From: Bacteroidota bacterium
GTDB taxonomy: Bacteria; Bacteroidota; Bacteroidia; Chitinophagales; Chitinophagaceae
NCBI GenBank assembly: GCA_029561305.1
Contig: JAKQJG010000222.1
Coordinates: 1-64,000, forward strand
Direction of reading: 5' to 3'
DNA: 64,000 bases
A program made the position numbers and the translations under genes. The notes beneath the pieces are model-generated. The model saw only the letters and a program-made list of their open reading frames with translations. It made no database searches and was not told the origin of the DNA. Position 1 is the stretch's first letter, and the number at the start of each line of letters is the position of its first letter. Of this stretch, positions 6,784-15,991 are shown piece by piece.

Positions 6784-8253
6784 ATGCAACAACGGTACAT
6801 AACGCTTTTACTGCTGATGCTCTCTTTTGCGGCAGGTGCCGTATTGTTTGCTCAAGGCACCAATTTCAAAGACTATATTTTAAGAAAGGGGGAGAATCTG
6901 CAACAGAAGACCAACAGGAATATTTTCATCAGGGTATCTGCTGACAAAAAATCCTGTTATGTGGGAGAGCCGGTGGTGGTTACTTATAAATTATACACCC
7001 GGCTGGGCAACATCAGCAACATTGCAAAGAGCCCCGCCTTCAACGGCTTTTCTGTTATTGATTTGGCAGAGCCGGAAATGGGTACCAGCACCAAAATAGA
7101 AGTTGTAGATGGGAGAGAATATTATGCTTCCATTATAAGGAAGGCGCAACTCTACCCGCTGCAGCCAGGCATATCGCAGCTGGGAAAGGCTTTAATTGAA
7201 AGCAAACTCCGTTTTACCAGGGAAGAATACATTGCACAGTTTGATGAGAACGGAAGGCCCGAATTTATTCCCGGTGCCACCCAGGCCACAGCCTGCTTTG
7301 ATACCACGGCTATGATCGGGAATGAACCGCTTTCAATAGATGTAAAGGCCTTACCTGCCAATGCCCAGCCTGTTTCATTTCATGGAGCTGTGGGCACTTA
7401 TGTGATAGAAGCGCTGCTGGAGAAAGAAAATATTACCACTGATGAAACCGGTAAGCTCCGGGTATTGCTCACAGGTGAAGGTAATATGACCCTGGTGCCT
7501 GCACCAGAAGTGGGGTTTCCCGCCGGGCTCGAGTCCTATGAGCCTTCTGTGAAAGACGGTTTAAACAGGTTAGTGGTACCCGTTAGCGGCAGTAAAATAT
7601 TTGACTACAATTTTACAGCAGCTAAAGAAGGAGACTACTCCATTCCATCCATTGTATTCAGTTATTTCGATATTGATTCCGGCAAATACAAAACGATCAG
7701 CACAAAACCGGTTGTTGTTCATATTAAAAAAGGAACAGGAAAATCACCCGCTATCGCTGCAGATAAACTGAACCCAACAGGGAGTTATGCTGAAACAATG
7801 TTTACGCACCGCTGGATGATCGTGTTGCCGGTGGCATTGCTGATCATCCTGGGGTTGATTGTATGGTTGTGGTTTGATAAGAAAAAGCAAAAGGCAAAAT
7901 TAACAGCAACGGATAATGCTTCAAAGGAAGCTGAGGAAGCTGGCAGCATTCCATTAAATCCATTGCTGCAATCAGAACTGATGTTGGTAAGAAACGAACC
8001 CAGGTTATTTTATGAGATCCTGGATAAAGAATTGCACGTTTTCCTTGCAAAGAAATTAAAATTACCAGTAGAAACGATCAGTAAAAAGAGCATTGCAGCA
8101 GCGCTTGATGGGCAGGGTATACCAATAGCAGAAAGTCTTGCCATTCAAAAACTGCTTGACGATATTGCCTTGCAGTTATACACTCCCTCTGCCGATGAAA
8201 CGAATATGCAGGAGTATTTTGTGGAAGCAGTAAGGCTGGTAAGAAACCTGTAA
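6784..8253 (+). CDS. batD: BatD-like membrane protein
   Basis: Exported membrane protein of 489 aa: signal peptide (to about residue 24, FAQG), a large extracytoplasmic beta-rich region, one membrane helix (WMIVLPVALLIILGLIVWLW, near residues 338-357) and a cytoplasmic C-terminal domain. The segment beginning FIRVSADKKSCYVGEPVVVTY is the typical BatD module. Bat proteins are linked to oxygen tolerance in Bacteroides and often form a complex with MoxR and VWA proteins. The first Ig-like domain usual in BatD seems absent, as the protein starts near the second module. It sits 38 kb from the moxR-DUF58-batA operon at 44866-48848. Confidence 0.8.
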   Translation: MQQRYITLLLLMLSFAAGAVLFAQGTNFKDYILRKGENLQQKTNRNIFIRVSADKKSCYVGEPVVVTYKLYTRLGNISNIAKSPAFNGFSVIDLAEPEMGTSTKIEVVDGREYYASIIRKAQLYPLQPGISQLGKALIESKLRFTREEYIAQFDENGRPEFIPGATQATACFDTTAMIGNEPLSIDVKALPANAQPVSFHGAVGTYVIEALLEKENITTDETGKLRVLLTGEGNMTLVPAPEVGFPAGLESYEPSVKDGLNRLVVPVSGSKIFDYNFTAAKEGDYSIPSIVFSYFDIDSGKYKTISTKPVVVHIKKGTGKSPAIAADKLNPTGSYAETMFTHRWMIVLPVALLIILGLIVWLWFDKKKQKAKLTATDNASKEAEEAGSIPLNPLLQSELMLVRNEPRLFYEILDKELHVFLAKKLKLPVETISKKSIAAALDGQGIPIAESLAIQKLLDDIALQLYTPSADETNMQEYFVEAVRLVRNL

Positions 8254-8296
8254 GGTTTCCAGCACAGAAGGAAGCACAGCAAACAAAATAGGTTTG

Positions 8297-8995
8297 CTAT
8301 TCCGTAAACTTATACCCAATGCCCCTTACCGAATGAAAATATTTTGGACTACGGCTGTCTTCTTCAAAATATTTTCGAAAATTGAGGATGAAATTATCAA
8401 TCGTTCTTGTAGTAGGATATACATTATAGCCCCATACTGCCTGTAAAATCTTTTCCCTTGTCACCACTTCGTTTTTATTTTCTATCAGCAGTTTTAGCAG
8501 CATGATTTCTTTTTTGGTAAGCGTTATCACTTCCCCGGAACGGGTACTGCATTGCAAACTTGAGAAGTCGATGCTATTCCTGCCAAATTTGTATACCTGT
8601 TCAACTGGTTTTCTTTCGGCCAATTGCCTGCTCTTTTGCAATAGCTTGCTCACACGGAGTAATAATTCCTCCAGGTTAAATGGTTTGGTAAGATAATCAT
8701 CAGCACCTTTTTTTAAACCCAGCACCCTGTCTGCACTGCTGTTTTTGGCACTTAATATCAGTACAGGAATATCATTGTTTTGTAGTCGTATCGTCTCCAC
8801 CACGCTGATGCCGTCCAATTCAGGCAGCATTACGTCAAGTATTAACAGGTCAAAATGTTCTTTTTGTATCAGTTCCAGTGCTTCAATACCATTCCAGGCA
8901 CTGGTTACATCGTAGTCTTCCAGCTCCAGGTTCAGCTTTAATGCTTCCTGCAGGTTTTCTTCATCTTCTACAAGCAGTATGGATGGTTTTTTCAT
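8297..8995 (-). CDS. OmpR-family response regulator
   Basis: Two-domain DNA-binding regulator of 232 aa. The receiver domain has the acidic pocket VEDEE (residues 9-13), phospho-acceptor Asp54 in LILDVMLPELDG and conserved Lys104 in YLTKPF. The C-terminal winged helix includes KEIMLLKLL and ends with the OmpR-type RTIDNFILNFRKYFEEDSR and VRGIGYKF. I start at the ATG at 8995. A longer frame to 9025 only adds ten residues (MTTHHPPPHT) translated from intergenic repeat. It is cotranscribed behind the sensor kinase. Its targets are unknown. Confidence 0.92.
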   Translation of the reverse strand: MKKPSILLVEDEENLQEALKLNLELEDYDVTSAWNGIEALELIQKEHFDLLILDVMLPELDGISVVETIRLQNNDIPVLILSAKNSSADRVLGLKKGADDYLTKPFNLEELLLRVSKLLQKSRQLAERKPVEQVYKFGRNSIDFSSLQCSTRSGEVITLTKKEIMLLKLLIENKNEVVTREKILQAVWGYNVYPTTRTIDNFILNFRKYFEEDSRSPKYFHSVRGIGYKFTE

Positions 8996-9002
8996 CGTGT
9001 GT

Positions 9003-9108
9003 GGTGGTGGGTGGTGAGTGGTCAATTGTGAATGGTGAATTGTGAATGAGGCATGATTATCATAAGATCATATTGACTATTGCCTATTCACAATATCACA
9101 TCAAAACT
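9003..9108. repeat. word-like dyad (CAATTGTGAATGG family)
   Basis: The 105-base space between kinase and regulator carries GTGGTCAATTGTGAATGGTGAATTGTGAATGAGGCA-type words on the left, and TGCCTATTCACAAT on the right, giving an imperfect inverted repeat. The same words appear at 18288-18415 upstream of fabH. It sits inside an otherwise compact operon and could attenuate or separate expression of the two proteins. Confidence 0.7.
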
Positions 9109-10075
9109 CAATTGTAAAAATACTTCCTCCTGGCGAATTGTCCTCTGTATAAATAACTGCCTTATGCTGCTGCGCAATTTTTTTTGTAAGATATAATCCC
9201 AGGCCTGTTCCTTTTGCTTCCTTGGTGGCTTTGTTGCCAATACGATAAAACTTGTCAAATATTTTTCTCTTATCCTCCGGCGGTATACCATTGCCTTCGT
9301 CTTTCACCGACAATTTTATTTTTGCTGCTTCTTTAATCAAAATAATGGTAACAGGCTTTTCTTTTGGAGAATATTTAGAAGCGTTCTCAATTAAGTTATT
9401 TGTTGCGATCTGCAACAATAGGCGGTCTCCCTTAACAAAGATATCGCTGTCAATACCAGTATGGTAAGTTCTTAAAGGAAAGCGGCTAATGAAATCCTTC
9501 ACACATTCATTTACCAGTTCACTCATGTTGATTTCTTCTGTAGTCACATTATACCGGTTCTCTTCAATTTGCGACACCAGCAATATATTATTACAAAGCG
9601 CATTCAGCCTGTTGGCTTCCTGTATTGTATTTTGTATCAGTCTTTGCTGCTGTGATTCATCCAGTTTTCTTTTCTGCAATGTTTCCAGGTTGAGTTTTGT
9701 AACTGCAATGGGTGTTTTTAATTCATGCGTAATGGCCATCATAAAATGCTGCTGCTGCAATCCCAATTTCAATTGCCGCCTTACAGCCCTGAAAATAAAA
9801 ATAGCACCAGCCATGATCACCAAAAAGAAAACAATACCTTCTCCAATATACTGCGAAGTCTTTCTTTTTTCTTTTGAAAGGATGGCAGCTGTTTCAGTGT
9901 AGTAAGCGGTACTGTCTTTTTTTAGTTGTTCAATATCATGCAGTGCCACCTGGTGATTTTGGTTGTTGAGTGCAATGAACCACCATACCAATGCAGCAAT
10001 AATGTATGCCAGCAGGAACCAATACACGATAAAAACCAATCGTAATCGCTTTGTTTTGTAAGATGACAGCGGCAT
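9101..10075 (-). CDS. sensor histidine kinase
   Basis: Membrane kinase of 324 aa. Two helices (about 12-36 and 80-97) flank a small periplasmic loop of about 40 residues. The HisKA motif MMAITHELKTPIAV places the phospho-acceptor at His117. ATPase boxes follow: NLIENASKYSP (N box), DEGNGIPPEDKRKIFDKFYR (G1/F boxes) and GTGLGLYLTKKI (G2 box). The short sensor loop suggests sensing within or near the membrane. It follows gldH by 29 bases and precedes the response regulator, its likely partner. Confidence 0.92.
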   Translation of the reverse strand: MPLSSYKTKRLRLVFIVYWFLLAYIIAALVWWFIALNNQNHQVALHDIEQLKKDSTAYYTETAAILSKEKRKTSQYIGEGIVFFLVIMAGAIFIFRAVRRQLKLGLQQQHFMMAITHELKTPIAVTKLNLETLQKRKLDESQQQRLIQNTIQEANRLNALCNNILLVSQIEENRYNVTTEEINMSELVNECVKDFISRFPLRTYHTGIDSDIFVKGDRLLLQIATNNLIENASKYSPKEKPVTIILIKEAAKIKLSVKDEGNGIPPEDKRKIFDKFYRIGNKATKEAKGTGLGLYLTKKIAQQHKAVIYTEDNSPGGSIFTIEF

Positions 10076-10104
10076 TGATCGCCTTTAATTTTTGTTGGAG
10101 AATC

Positions 10105-10599
10105 TTATCTGACCTTTTCCACCCTCAGTCCAATACTCATCACATTTGACAACGGGTCTTCCCGCATTACCTGTGCAATAGTAAAATGATACAAACCTGC
10201 TTTCTTAAATTGAACCGGCCCCTTTGTGATCGCTTTCCGTACTTCCCAAATGTCATTCATGCCTGTTCCCTCCCAGCCTTTTTCATCATTACCTAAAGGC
10301 AATTCGATATGTGGTATCTTAACAAGCGTATCCTTTTGCAGGGTACCATTAATATTCAGCCATATGTTATTGTAGCGGTACGCATCCGTGTGGCGAAGCA
10401 CAACATGCAGGTTGTACTGAGCAGCCGTATCTGTAATTTCAAAATCAAAGCCGGGTACAAAGTTGTATTTCCATTGGTAGCCGGGTATAGAAACATTTTT
10501 TTCATAAACCTCCAGTTTTTTACAGGATGTACATGAAAAAATCATTCCTGCCAGCAACAGCATGAATAACATAAATCTTTTGTAAGAAGCTTTGATCAT
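10105..10599 (-). CDS. gldH: gliding motility lipoprotein GldH
   Basis: Lipoprotein of 164 aa. A long N-terminal hydrophobic segment ends at MIFSCTSC, giving two possible lipobox cysteines. The mature domain contains the GldH-type stretches YEKNVSIPGYQWKY and LHVVLRHTDAYRYNNIWLN. GldH is required for gliding and chitin use in Flavobacterium johnsoniae. Its molecular role is unknown. It lies 39 bases after yicC and 29 before the histidine kinase, in a minus-strand unit yicC-gldH-kinase-regulator. Confidence 0.88.
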   Translation of the reverse strand: MIKASYKRFMLFMLLLAGMIFSCTSCKKLEVYEKNVSIPGYQWKYNFVPGFDFEITDTAAQYNLHVVLRHTDAYRYNNIWLNINGTLQKDTLVKIPHIELPLGNDEKGWEGTGMNDIWEVRKAITKGPVQFKKAGLYHFTIAQVMREDPLSNVMSIGLRVEKVR

Positions 10600-10638
10600 C
10601 AGGTAAAAGTTATTTCATTGCAAATAATCGCAAACGGG

Positions 10639-11514
10639 CTACAGCACATTCAGCACCTGTTCTTTTGCTTTCTCCAGTTCATCTTTCATATCCACCACAC
10701 ATTTTTGTATATCGGCGTTGTAAGCCTTACTGCCGGTGGTATTTATTTCCCTGCCAATTTCCTGCAAAATAAAAGAAAGCTTTTTGCCTTTTGAATCATC
10801 TTTATTGGCAAGCAGTTCTTTAAAGTAAATGCAATGCTGCTTTAGCCTCACCTGCTCTTCATGTATGTCTATCTTTTCCATATAAAAGATCAGTTCCTGT
10901 TCCAGCCTGTTGCTGTCGTAATTTTCCTTGCCTACATATTGTTCCAGCAGTTGGGTGATCTCTTCCCTGATCTTTTTTATACGAACCGGTTCCAGTTGTA
11001 CAATGGCTTCTTCCTGTGCATTAATATTGCTGATGCGTTTGTACAGGTCTTTTTCCAGCGTTGCCCCTTCCTCTTCCCGGTGTTTGTTCAGCTCATCCAG
11101 GGCAGCCAGTAATACTTTTTTAAATTCTGCAAAATCGGTTTCATTTAAAAAGTCGTTGGCAGGGGTTACAACTTCCGGCAGGCGGAGTAAAGCGCTTAAT
11201 ACAGAATTGGTGTCAATATTTAATTCTGTCGCCAATGTATCAATTTGCTGGTAATAGGCTTTTATCAAATCGGTGTTTATGACAACTGGCCTGCTGGCAC
11301 CGTTTTGTTTGATGTTGATCATGCAGTCGACCGTGCCACGTACCAGTTGCTCCTGTAAAATATTCCGGATGTCAAACTCATAAGGCTTTAATAAAGGCGG
11401 CAGGCGAAGCTGCATTTCAAACTGTTTGCCGTTCAAAGATTTCACCTCTACTAAAAAGGTTTTGTCGTTTACTGTCTGTTCGGCCCTTCCAAAACCGGTC
11501 ATTGATTTAAGCAT
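10639..11514 (-). CDS. yicC: YicC-family endoribonuclease
   Basis: Protein of 291 aa opening with MLKSMTGFGRAE, the hallmark of the YicC family. The C-terminal half matches the conserved domain, with EQELIFYMEKIDIHEEQVRL and the near-terminal KKLSFILQEIGREINTTGSK, whose EIGREINT motif is highly conserved. YicC proteins have metal-dependent RNase activity and cleave some small RNAs in enterobacteria. It is the promoter-proximal gene of the yicC-gldH-kinase-regulator unit. Confidence 0.93.
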   Translation of the reverse strand: MLKSMTGFGRAEQTVNDKTFLVEVKSLNGKQFEMQLRLPPLLKPYEFDIRNILQEQLVRGTVDCMINIKQNGASRPVVINTDLIKAYYQQIDTLATELNIDTNSVLSALLRLPEVVTPANDFLNETDFAEFKKVLLAALDELNKHREEEGATLEKDLYKRISNINAQEEAIVQLEPVRIKKIREEITQLLEQYVGKENYDSNRLEQELIFYMEKIDIHEEQVRLKQHCIYFKELLANKDDSKGKKLSFILQEIGREINTTGSKAYNADIQKCVVDMKDELEKAKEQVLNVL

Positions 11515-11542
11515 TGTACTTATTTAGATTCGCAATTTAAGC

Positions 11543-11693
11543 CACTAAAGTTTGTTTGCCACAGATTAAGCGGATTTACACAGATTATTTTTGTTTTGGT
11601 GCGCCTTTGTACAATTAACTGGCTGGAATCGTATTGATGAGCCTATTTAGATCCATTCGTGCCCGATCATGTTTTTCGTGGCTGATTTTTCTT
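11543..11693. repeat. degenerate intergenic repeat words (CACAGATTA, ATTCGTG/TTCGTGGC)
   Basis: The yicC-rluE gap has CCACAGATTAAGCGGATTT and ACACAGATTA words (11550-11590), and ATTCGTGCC/TTTCGTGGC near 11655-11685, the latter related to the dyad words at 4295-4520. It runs into the last codons of the rluE-like gene (stop at 11667). No gene is seen here. Confidence 0.5.
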
Positions 11694-12275
11694 TATCAAA
11701 AGTAGTTGATAGATTTCTTTTTCGGTGAACAGTCTCATTTCGCCAGGTTGCAATCCGTCGAGTTTGCAGTCTTCAATGCTTTGTCTTATCAATCGTAAAG
11801 TTGGAAAACCAACAACCGCTGTCATTTTTCTTACCTGCCTGTTCTTTCCTTCTGTTAGCCTGATTTTTATCCAGCTGGTAGGAATATTTTTTCTGAATCT
11901 TACGGGTGGGTTTCTTTCCGGAACCTGCGGCGCATCGTGAAAAATTGATACGCTGCATCTTTTTGACAGGTGCTTTTTTCCATCTATTGAAATGCTGACA
12001 CCTTGTTGTAATTGTTCCGCTGCTTCGATAGTGATAAGGCCATCCACCTGTACCCAGTATTCTCGTATGTGTTCATGCGCCGGGTTCAGTAAAGCCTGGT
12101 TCAGTTTTTTGTCATTGGTGAGAATTAATAATCCTTCGCTGTCATGATCCAGCCTTCCTACAGGATATACATCAACAGGTACATCAAAAAAATCCTTCAA
12201 TGTTTGTTTGCCATCCTGTGAAGTGAACTGGCTGAGTACATTGAAAGGTTTATAAACGGCGCAATAAAAATTCAA
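11667..12275 (-). CDS. RluE/RsuA-family rRNA pseudouridine synthase
   Basis: Cytoplasmic enzyme of 202 aa that isomerises uridine to pseudouridine in rRNA. The opening FYCAVYKPFNVLSQF and the catalytic motif VGRLDHDSEGLLILTND (catalytic Asp43 in GRLD) are family hallmarks. GKNRQVRKMTAVVGFPTLRLIR is the conserved C-terminal strand. It has no N-terminal S4 domain, which favours the RluE subgroup (23S rRNA) over RsuA/RluB. The exact target is not certain. Its 3' end reads into an intergenic repeat zone. Confidence 0.85.
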   Translation of the reverse strand: MNFYCAVYKPFNVLSQFTSQDGKQTLKDFFDVPVDVYPVGRLDHDSEGLLILTNDKKLNQALLNPAHEHIREYWVQVDGLITIEAAEQLQQGVSISIDGKKHLSKRCSVSIFHDAPQVPERNPPVRFRKNIPTSWIKIRLTEGKNRQVRKMTAVVGFPTLRLIRQSIEDCKLDGLQPGEMRLFTEKEIYQLLLIKKNQPRKT

Positions 12276-12332
12276 AAGAGAAAAAATTTATGGGTGAGCA
12301 AAGTGCTGGTTTCATCACTTTATTAAAATAAG

Positions 12333-12360
12333 AAAGCCCGGAAGTAAGCCGGGCTTTATT
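12333..12360. terminator. orphan bidirectional terminator-like hairpin
   Basis: AAAGCCCGG (12333-12341) and CCGGGCTTT (12349-12357) pair around a seven-base loop, with T-rich tails on both strands. It lies between two divergent genes, so it ends neither of them. Confidence 0.65.
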
Positions 12361-12779
12361 ATATGAATGGGTTAGTAAGTACCAGGAAATAAATTTCCTT
12401 ACACAATATTAGAAATAATTTTTTCTATACAAAAAAAATATTACCACTATTTTATTCACATTTTCTTTTTGTTTGTGGATAATGACAACAGGAAAATGAT
12501 GTGTTATCATGCCTCTTTTGATTTCAAAATGAAATTTCATTGAAAATGTTTTTCAAATTATTTTTTTCTCATCCCTTTGAAACTATCGTCAGCACTGCAT
12601 TGTATCGAATTTGTTTTTTTGCTTTAATAAAAATTTTCTTGTCATCCTGGTGTAAAGTAACTTACTGAATGTGCCCTGTTGTTTCAATTCTGCGCCTTGT
12701 TTACCCCCAAAAAAAATATCAAAAAAAATCTCTAATGTGGACAGCAAAAGCATTTTTACCTTCAAAAATGAAAGCCCAT

Positions 12780-12787
12780 TACCTTTG
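12780..12787 (+). promoter_or_regulatory. candidate -7 box for lpxD
   Basis: TACCTTTG fits TAnnTTTG and lies 14 bases before the lpxD ATG. No clear TTG -33 box is seen at the expected spacing. Confidence 0.35.
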
Positions 12788-12801
12788 CCAAAACTTTTTA
12801 C

Positions 12802-13746
12802 ATGCAGTTTCCAACTCCTGTTTCTATAAAATGGATCGCTGAATTTATCAATGCAGAACTGTTAGGCGATAGCAGTATGCAAACCACAGGCATCAATGAA
12901 ATACACCGTGTTGAAAAAGGCGACCTGGTTTTTGTGGATCATCCAAAGTACTATGACAAATGCATTAACAGCGCTGCAACATTTATCATCATCAATAAAA
13001 AAACAGATTTTCCAGAGGGGAAAGCCCTGCTTGTTACCGACAATCCGTTTGAAGCCTATTGTAAAATTGTGAATCACTTCAACCCATTTACTCCTTCATC
13101 AAAAATGATCAGCGATACAGCTGTTGTTGGTGAAGGAACGTTTATTTATCCCAATGCATTTGTTGGCAATAATGTAACTATCGGTACAAACTGCATTATA
13201 CATCCCGCTGTTACAATACTGGATAATTGCATCATCGGTGATAATGTTATCATACAGGCCGGCACCGTTATTGGCAGCGATGCTTTTTATTACAATGGGA
13301 AAAAAGACCGGCAGCTATGGTATAAAAAAATGCCCAGCGGCGGAAGGGTCATCATTAAAGATAATGCAGAGATCGGCGCCAACTGTACTATTGACCGGGG
13401 TGTAAGTCATGATACCATTATTGGAGAAGGTACCAAGTTTGACAATATGGTTCATATTGGACATGATACGGTAATAGGAAAGAATTGTTTGTTTGCAGCA
13501 CAGGTGGTTGTAGGTGGATGTGCAGAGATAAAAGATGGCGTTACATTATGGGGCCAGGTTGCTATCAATAAAACTTTAACCGTTGGCGAAAATGCAACCT
13601 TACTCGGCCGGAGTGCTATTGCCTCCTCCATCGAGGGCAATAAAACTTATCTCGGTGCACCAGCGCAGGAGGTTGGTATTGCAAGAAGGGAATTTGTCTG
13701 GATAAAAAGAATCCCGGAATTGTGGGAGAAGGTGATGGGGAAATGA
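12802..13746 (+). CDS. lpxD: LpxD-like UDP-3-O-acylglucosamine N-acyltransferase
   Basis: Acyltransferase of 314 aa for the third step of lipid A synthesis. An N-terminal uridine-binding domain (about 1-95) precedes a left-handed beta-helix of hexapeptide repeats (about 100-280), with a short helical tail. [11 protein letters not shown] carries His218 and His221, the latter aligning with the catalytic base of LpxD. It is monocistronic and away from other lpx genes. Bacteroidota often have a second LpxD-like paralogue, so this may be an accessory copy acting on a different acceptor. Confidence 0.82.
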   Translation: MQFPTPVSIKWIAEFINAELLGDSSMQTTGINEIHRVEKGDLVFVDHPKYYDKCINSAATFIIINKKTDFPEGKALLVTDNPFEAYCKIVNHFNPFTPSSKMISDTAVVGEGTFIYPNAFVGNNVTIGTNCIIHPAVTILDNCIIGDNVIIQAGTVIGSDAFYYNGKKDRQLWYKKMPSGGRVIIKDNAEIGANCTIDRGVSHDTIIGEGTKFDNMVHIGHDTVIGKNCLFAAQVVVGGCAEIKDGVTLWGQVAINKTLTVGENATLLGRSAIASSIEGNKTYLGAPAQEVGIARREFVWIKRIPELWEKVMGK

Positions 13747-13842
13747 TTTGGTGATTTGCAGATTTGAAAATTAGTTGATGAGCAGATGGGGCATTGTACT
13801 GTTAAACATCATCAAATCTCCAAATTACTAAATCATCAAATC
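13745..13842. repeat. stop-to-stop inverted repeat (GATTTGATGATTT words)
   Basis: The convergent lpxD / regulatory-like-protein gap is almost entirely an imperfect dyad. The left arm starts GATTTGGTGATTTGCAGATTTG (given here as its start at 13745) and the right arm reads CATCAAATCTCC...AAATCATCAAATC. It spans from one stop codon to the other and may act as a two-way terminator. The words resemble those at 3180-3256. Confidence 0.7.
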
Positions 13843-13844
13843 AA

Positions 13845-14945
13845 TTATTCAATCTTAAAATCATACGGCACCATATCTGCCACTTTCTCCCAGCTCCAGT
13901 AACCCGACATGGTAATATCATTCTGGTCAAAATAATATCCATTTTGTTCAATGCCGATGGCCTGTGCAGGTAGAAAAGTTACAAATGACAACTCATACTT
14001 TGCGGGTGCATCTTCGTTTGCATCAGTATAGGTTTTATCCGGCAATTCGTTTTTGTAAATGATGGCAACTTCTGTCTGGTTAGGATTTATTTCAATGATC
14101 TGTGTACTGTCATTCCTGTCATAATTTAATGCACCATAAAAATCAAGACCCTTAATGGCAGTATCCACACCATTTGCTTTTACAATGAATTGTATTTCGA
14201 AACCTTCTTCTTTTAATTGTTTGTTGTAGGTGCTTCTCATAAAATGAAGGATAGAACCTTTATACGCTCTTGCCCTGTTTGCTTTCCACATATCCTGTTG
14301 TGCCGCATCAAGGGGCTGCATTTCTTCAAACAGGGGATAGCCTGCATAAATACTTGATGAGGTATTGTAATCGTGGGTAAAAGAATCTAATGAATATTTG
14401 ATCCTGAAACCCAAGGCTGCGTTTTCTATCAATAAGGGTTCATCTGCCCTTACTTTGAGACGGTTTCTTTTTTTAGAAAAATAAAATTTCAGCGCTTCTT
14501 TGTTTTTAATGTCACATTGTTTGCTGTTAGTGGTTTTGCCAATGAAATTTTCCATAAAGAAACTGCCAAACCGCTCCAGCCCGTCTTTTAATTCATTACT
14601 CGTTTTTATCGCTACTTCATCCATAGACTTTACCTGCTGTTTCATCACGATCACCATGTTGCTGTCACTTGCATCCGCAGTGGTGATCCTTTTTACAGAA
14701 GTTTCATAACCGGCAAATGTTATCACAAGGTCATAGCCGCCATTGGGCAACCACAAAGTAAAAGTTCCATCAGTACCAGTGGCGGTACCCATGGTGGTGT
14801 TTTGAGCAAACACGCTGGCTGCCTGCATAGGTGCTTTGCTGTTTATGTCAACCACCTTGCCGGTTATTTTAAAATAGGTGGAGGATTGTGCAAATGCCGC
14901 GGCCGCAACAAAAAGTGATACTGCAAGCGAGGTAAATTTTTTCAT
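13845..14945 (-). CDS. secreted protein with carboxypeptidase-regulatory-like (CarboxypepD_reg) domain
   Basis: Exported protein of 366 aa from the ATG at 14945 (MKKFTSLAVSLFVAAAAFAQ signal peptide). A longer frame adds eight unlikely residues. Residues about 26-110 form a beta-sandwich with the typical ITGKVVDINSKAPMQAASVF, GTDGTFTLWLPNGGYDLVITFAGYE pattern, as found at the N-terminus of TonB-dependent receptors. The remainder is a beta-rich domain of unknown function. No barrel or CTD sorting signal is obvious. It is the last gene of a minus-strand unit behind the epimerase and dehydrogenase. Confidence 0.75.
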   Translation of the reverse strand: MKKFTSLAVSLFVAAAAFAQSSTYFKITGKVVDINSKAPMQAASVFAQNTTMGTATGTDGTFTLWLPNGGYDLVITFAGYETSVKRITTADASDSNMVIVMKQQVKSMDEVAIKTSNELKDGLERFGSFFMENFIGKTTNSKQCDIKNKEALKFYFSKKRNRLKVRADEPLLIENAALGFRIKYSLDSFTHDYNTSSSIYAGYPLFEEMQPLDAAQQDMWKANRARAYKGSILHFMRSTYNKQLKEEGFEIQFIVKANGVDTAIKGLDFYGALNYDRNDSTQIIEINPNQTEVAIIYKNELPDKTYTDANEDAPAKYELSFVTFLPAQAIGIEQNGYYFDQNDITMSGYWSWEKVADMVPYDFKIE

Positions 14946-14978
14946 GTGGGATTGAATTTTAGTGACCACAAAAATACA

Positions 14979-15962
14979 TTATGACTTGTTAAGTTTTTGT
15001 TGGAACAAACTGCAGGTATAATGGATGGTTTCTTCGATTGTTCTGTAAGTAAAGCCGGGCAAAAACTTTTTTAATTTGCTGTTGTCGAAATGCACTGTTG
15101 CCAGGGCTGTTTTAGCTGTTTCCTTTGTAACCAACGGATCCTTTCCAGAGAACAGGCTTTTAATGGCCTCCAGCCGCCAAACTACTTTAGCAATAAAGGG
15201 TGTAACTTTTTTGTGTGGTGCTTTTTTGCCAAAGGCGCTGGCCATTAAAGTAAACACCTCTTTAAAGCTCCTGTCTTCTGCACTGATAATAAAACGTTCT
15301 GCGTTGATATTACTTTCCATCAAAGCAATCATCGCCTTTACAACATCCCGTACATCCACATAACCCGTTACCCCTTCGGCGTACCAGGGAAATTCATTGT
15401 ATACGCTTTTAAACATTTGAGAACTGCCGGTATTCCAGTCGCCGTATCCGAGTATCATGGTTGGGTTTACCATCACTGCTTCCAGTCCTTCTGCAATGCC
15501 CCGCCAAACTTCCAGCTCAGCCATGTATTTACTTTTGCCATAATTGCTGTTGCTGGTTTCTTCGGTCCAATTCATTTTTTCTGTGATAGCTTCGTTTTCT
15601 CTTATCCTTCCCAATGCTGCTACCGAGCTCACATGTACCAGTTTCTTTACGCCGGTATTCAACGCAGCATTCACCACATTGGCAGTGCCTTCAATATTTA
15701 TTTTAAACAACTCGTATTTACGGGAAGGGTTAAACGTAACGATAGCAGCGCAATGATACACTTGTTCAATGCGATGTTGCAGCATAATTTCTTCCAGTCC
15801 CTGCACATCAAGTATATTACATTTTACCTGTTGTAATAAGTCAGTATTAAATGAGGGAAGTGCAGTTTTATTAAAGATGGCTGTTACAGGATTGCCTTTG
15901 TTCAGCAGCTGTTGTATCAGTTCCTTGCCAACCAGTCCGGCGCCGCCTGTTACTAATATCAT
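14979..15962 (-). CDS. NAD-dependent epimerase/dehydratase (extended SDR)
   Basis: Extended SDR of 327 aa. The Rossmann motif TGGAGLVG is at residues 5-12, and the catalytic YGKSK (Tyr141, Lys145) lies in the usual place after HVSSVAALG. The C-terminal substrate domain is typical of the family that includes dihydroflavonol reductase-like and sugar-nucleotide enzymes. The substrate is unknown. The stop-to-start spacing to the downstream gene is 33 bases and to the upstream 3-hydroxyacyl-CoA dehydrogenase 29 bases, which suggests one transcript. Confidence 0.85.
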   Translation of the reverse strand: MILVTGGAGLVGKELIQQLLNKGNPVTAIFNKTALPSFNTDLLQQVKCNILDVQGLEEIMLQHRIEQVYHCAAIVTFNPSRKYELFKINIEGTANVVNAALNTGVKKLVHVSSVAALGRIRENEAITEKMNWTEETSNSNYGKSKYMAELEVWRGIAEGLEAVMVNPTMILGYGDWNTGSSQMFKSVYNEFPWYAEGVTGYVDVRDVVKAMIALMESNINAERFIISAEDRSFKEVFTLMASAFGKKAPHKKVTPFIAKVVWRLEAIKSLFSGKDPLVTKETAKTALATVHFDNSKLKKFLPGFTYRTIEETIHYTCSLFQQKLNKS

Positions 15963-15991
15963 CTAGCAAATTTATATTGAAGAAGTAAAAA

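Larger units (their letters stand above)
12276..12801. other. 526-base structured, AT-rich divergent intergenic region
   Basis: No protein gene is visible between rluE-like (minus) and lpxD (plus). It holds an isolated terminator-like hairpin (12333-12357), a smaller hairpin GGAAAT/ATTTCC (12384-12398), an ATGAT/ATCAT hairpin (about 12496-12510), and a perfect 14-base palindrome AATGAAATTTCATT (12528-12541) within a longer near-palindrome. A terminator away from any gene end suggests an unannotated short transcript, most likely on the minus strand right of 12357. A -7-like box for lpxD lies at 12780. Confidence 0.6.

Noticed and set aside
8996-9025. Ten extra N-terminal residues on the response regulator
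   Set aside because: The residues come from low-complexity repeat (MTTHHPPPHT). The receiver domain starts naturally at the ATG at 8995.
12276-12801. tRNA or riboswitch in the large gap
   Set aside because: No cloverleaf, CCA end or known riboswitch core could be seen. Only hairpins were found.
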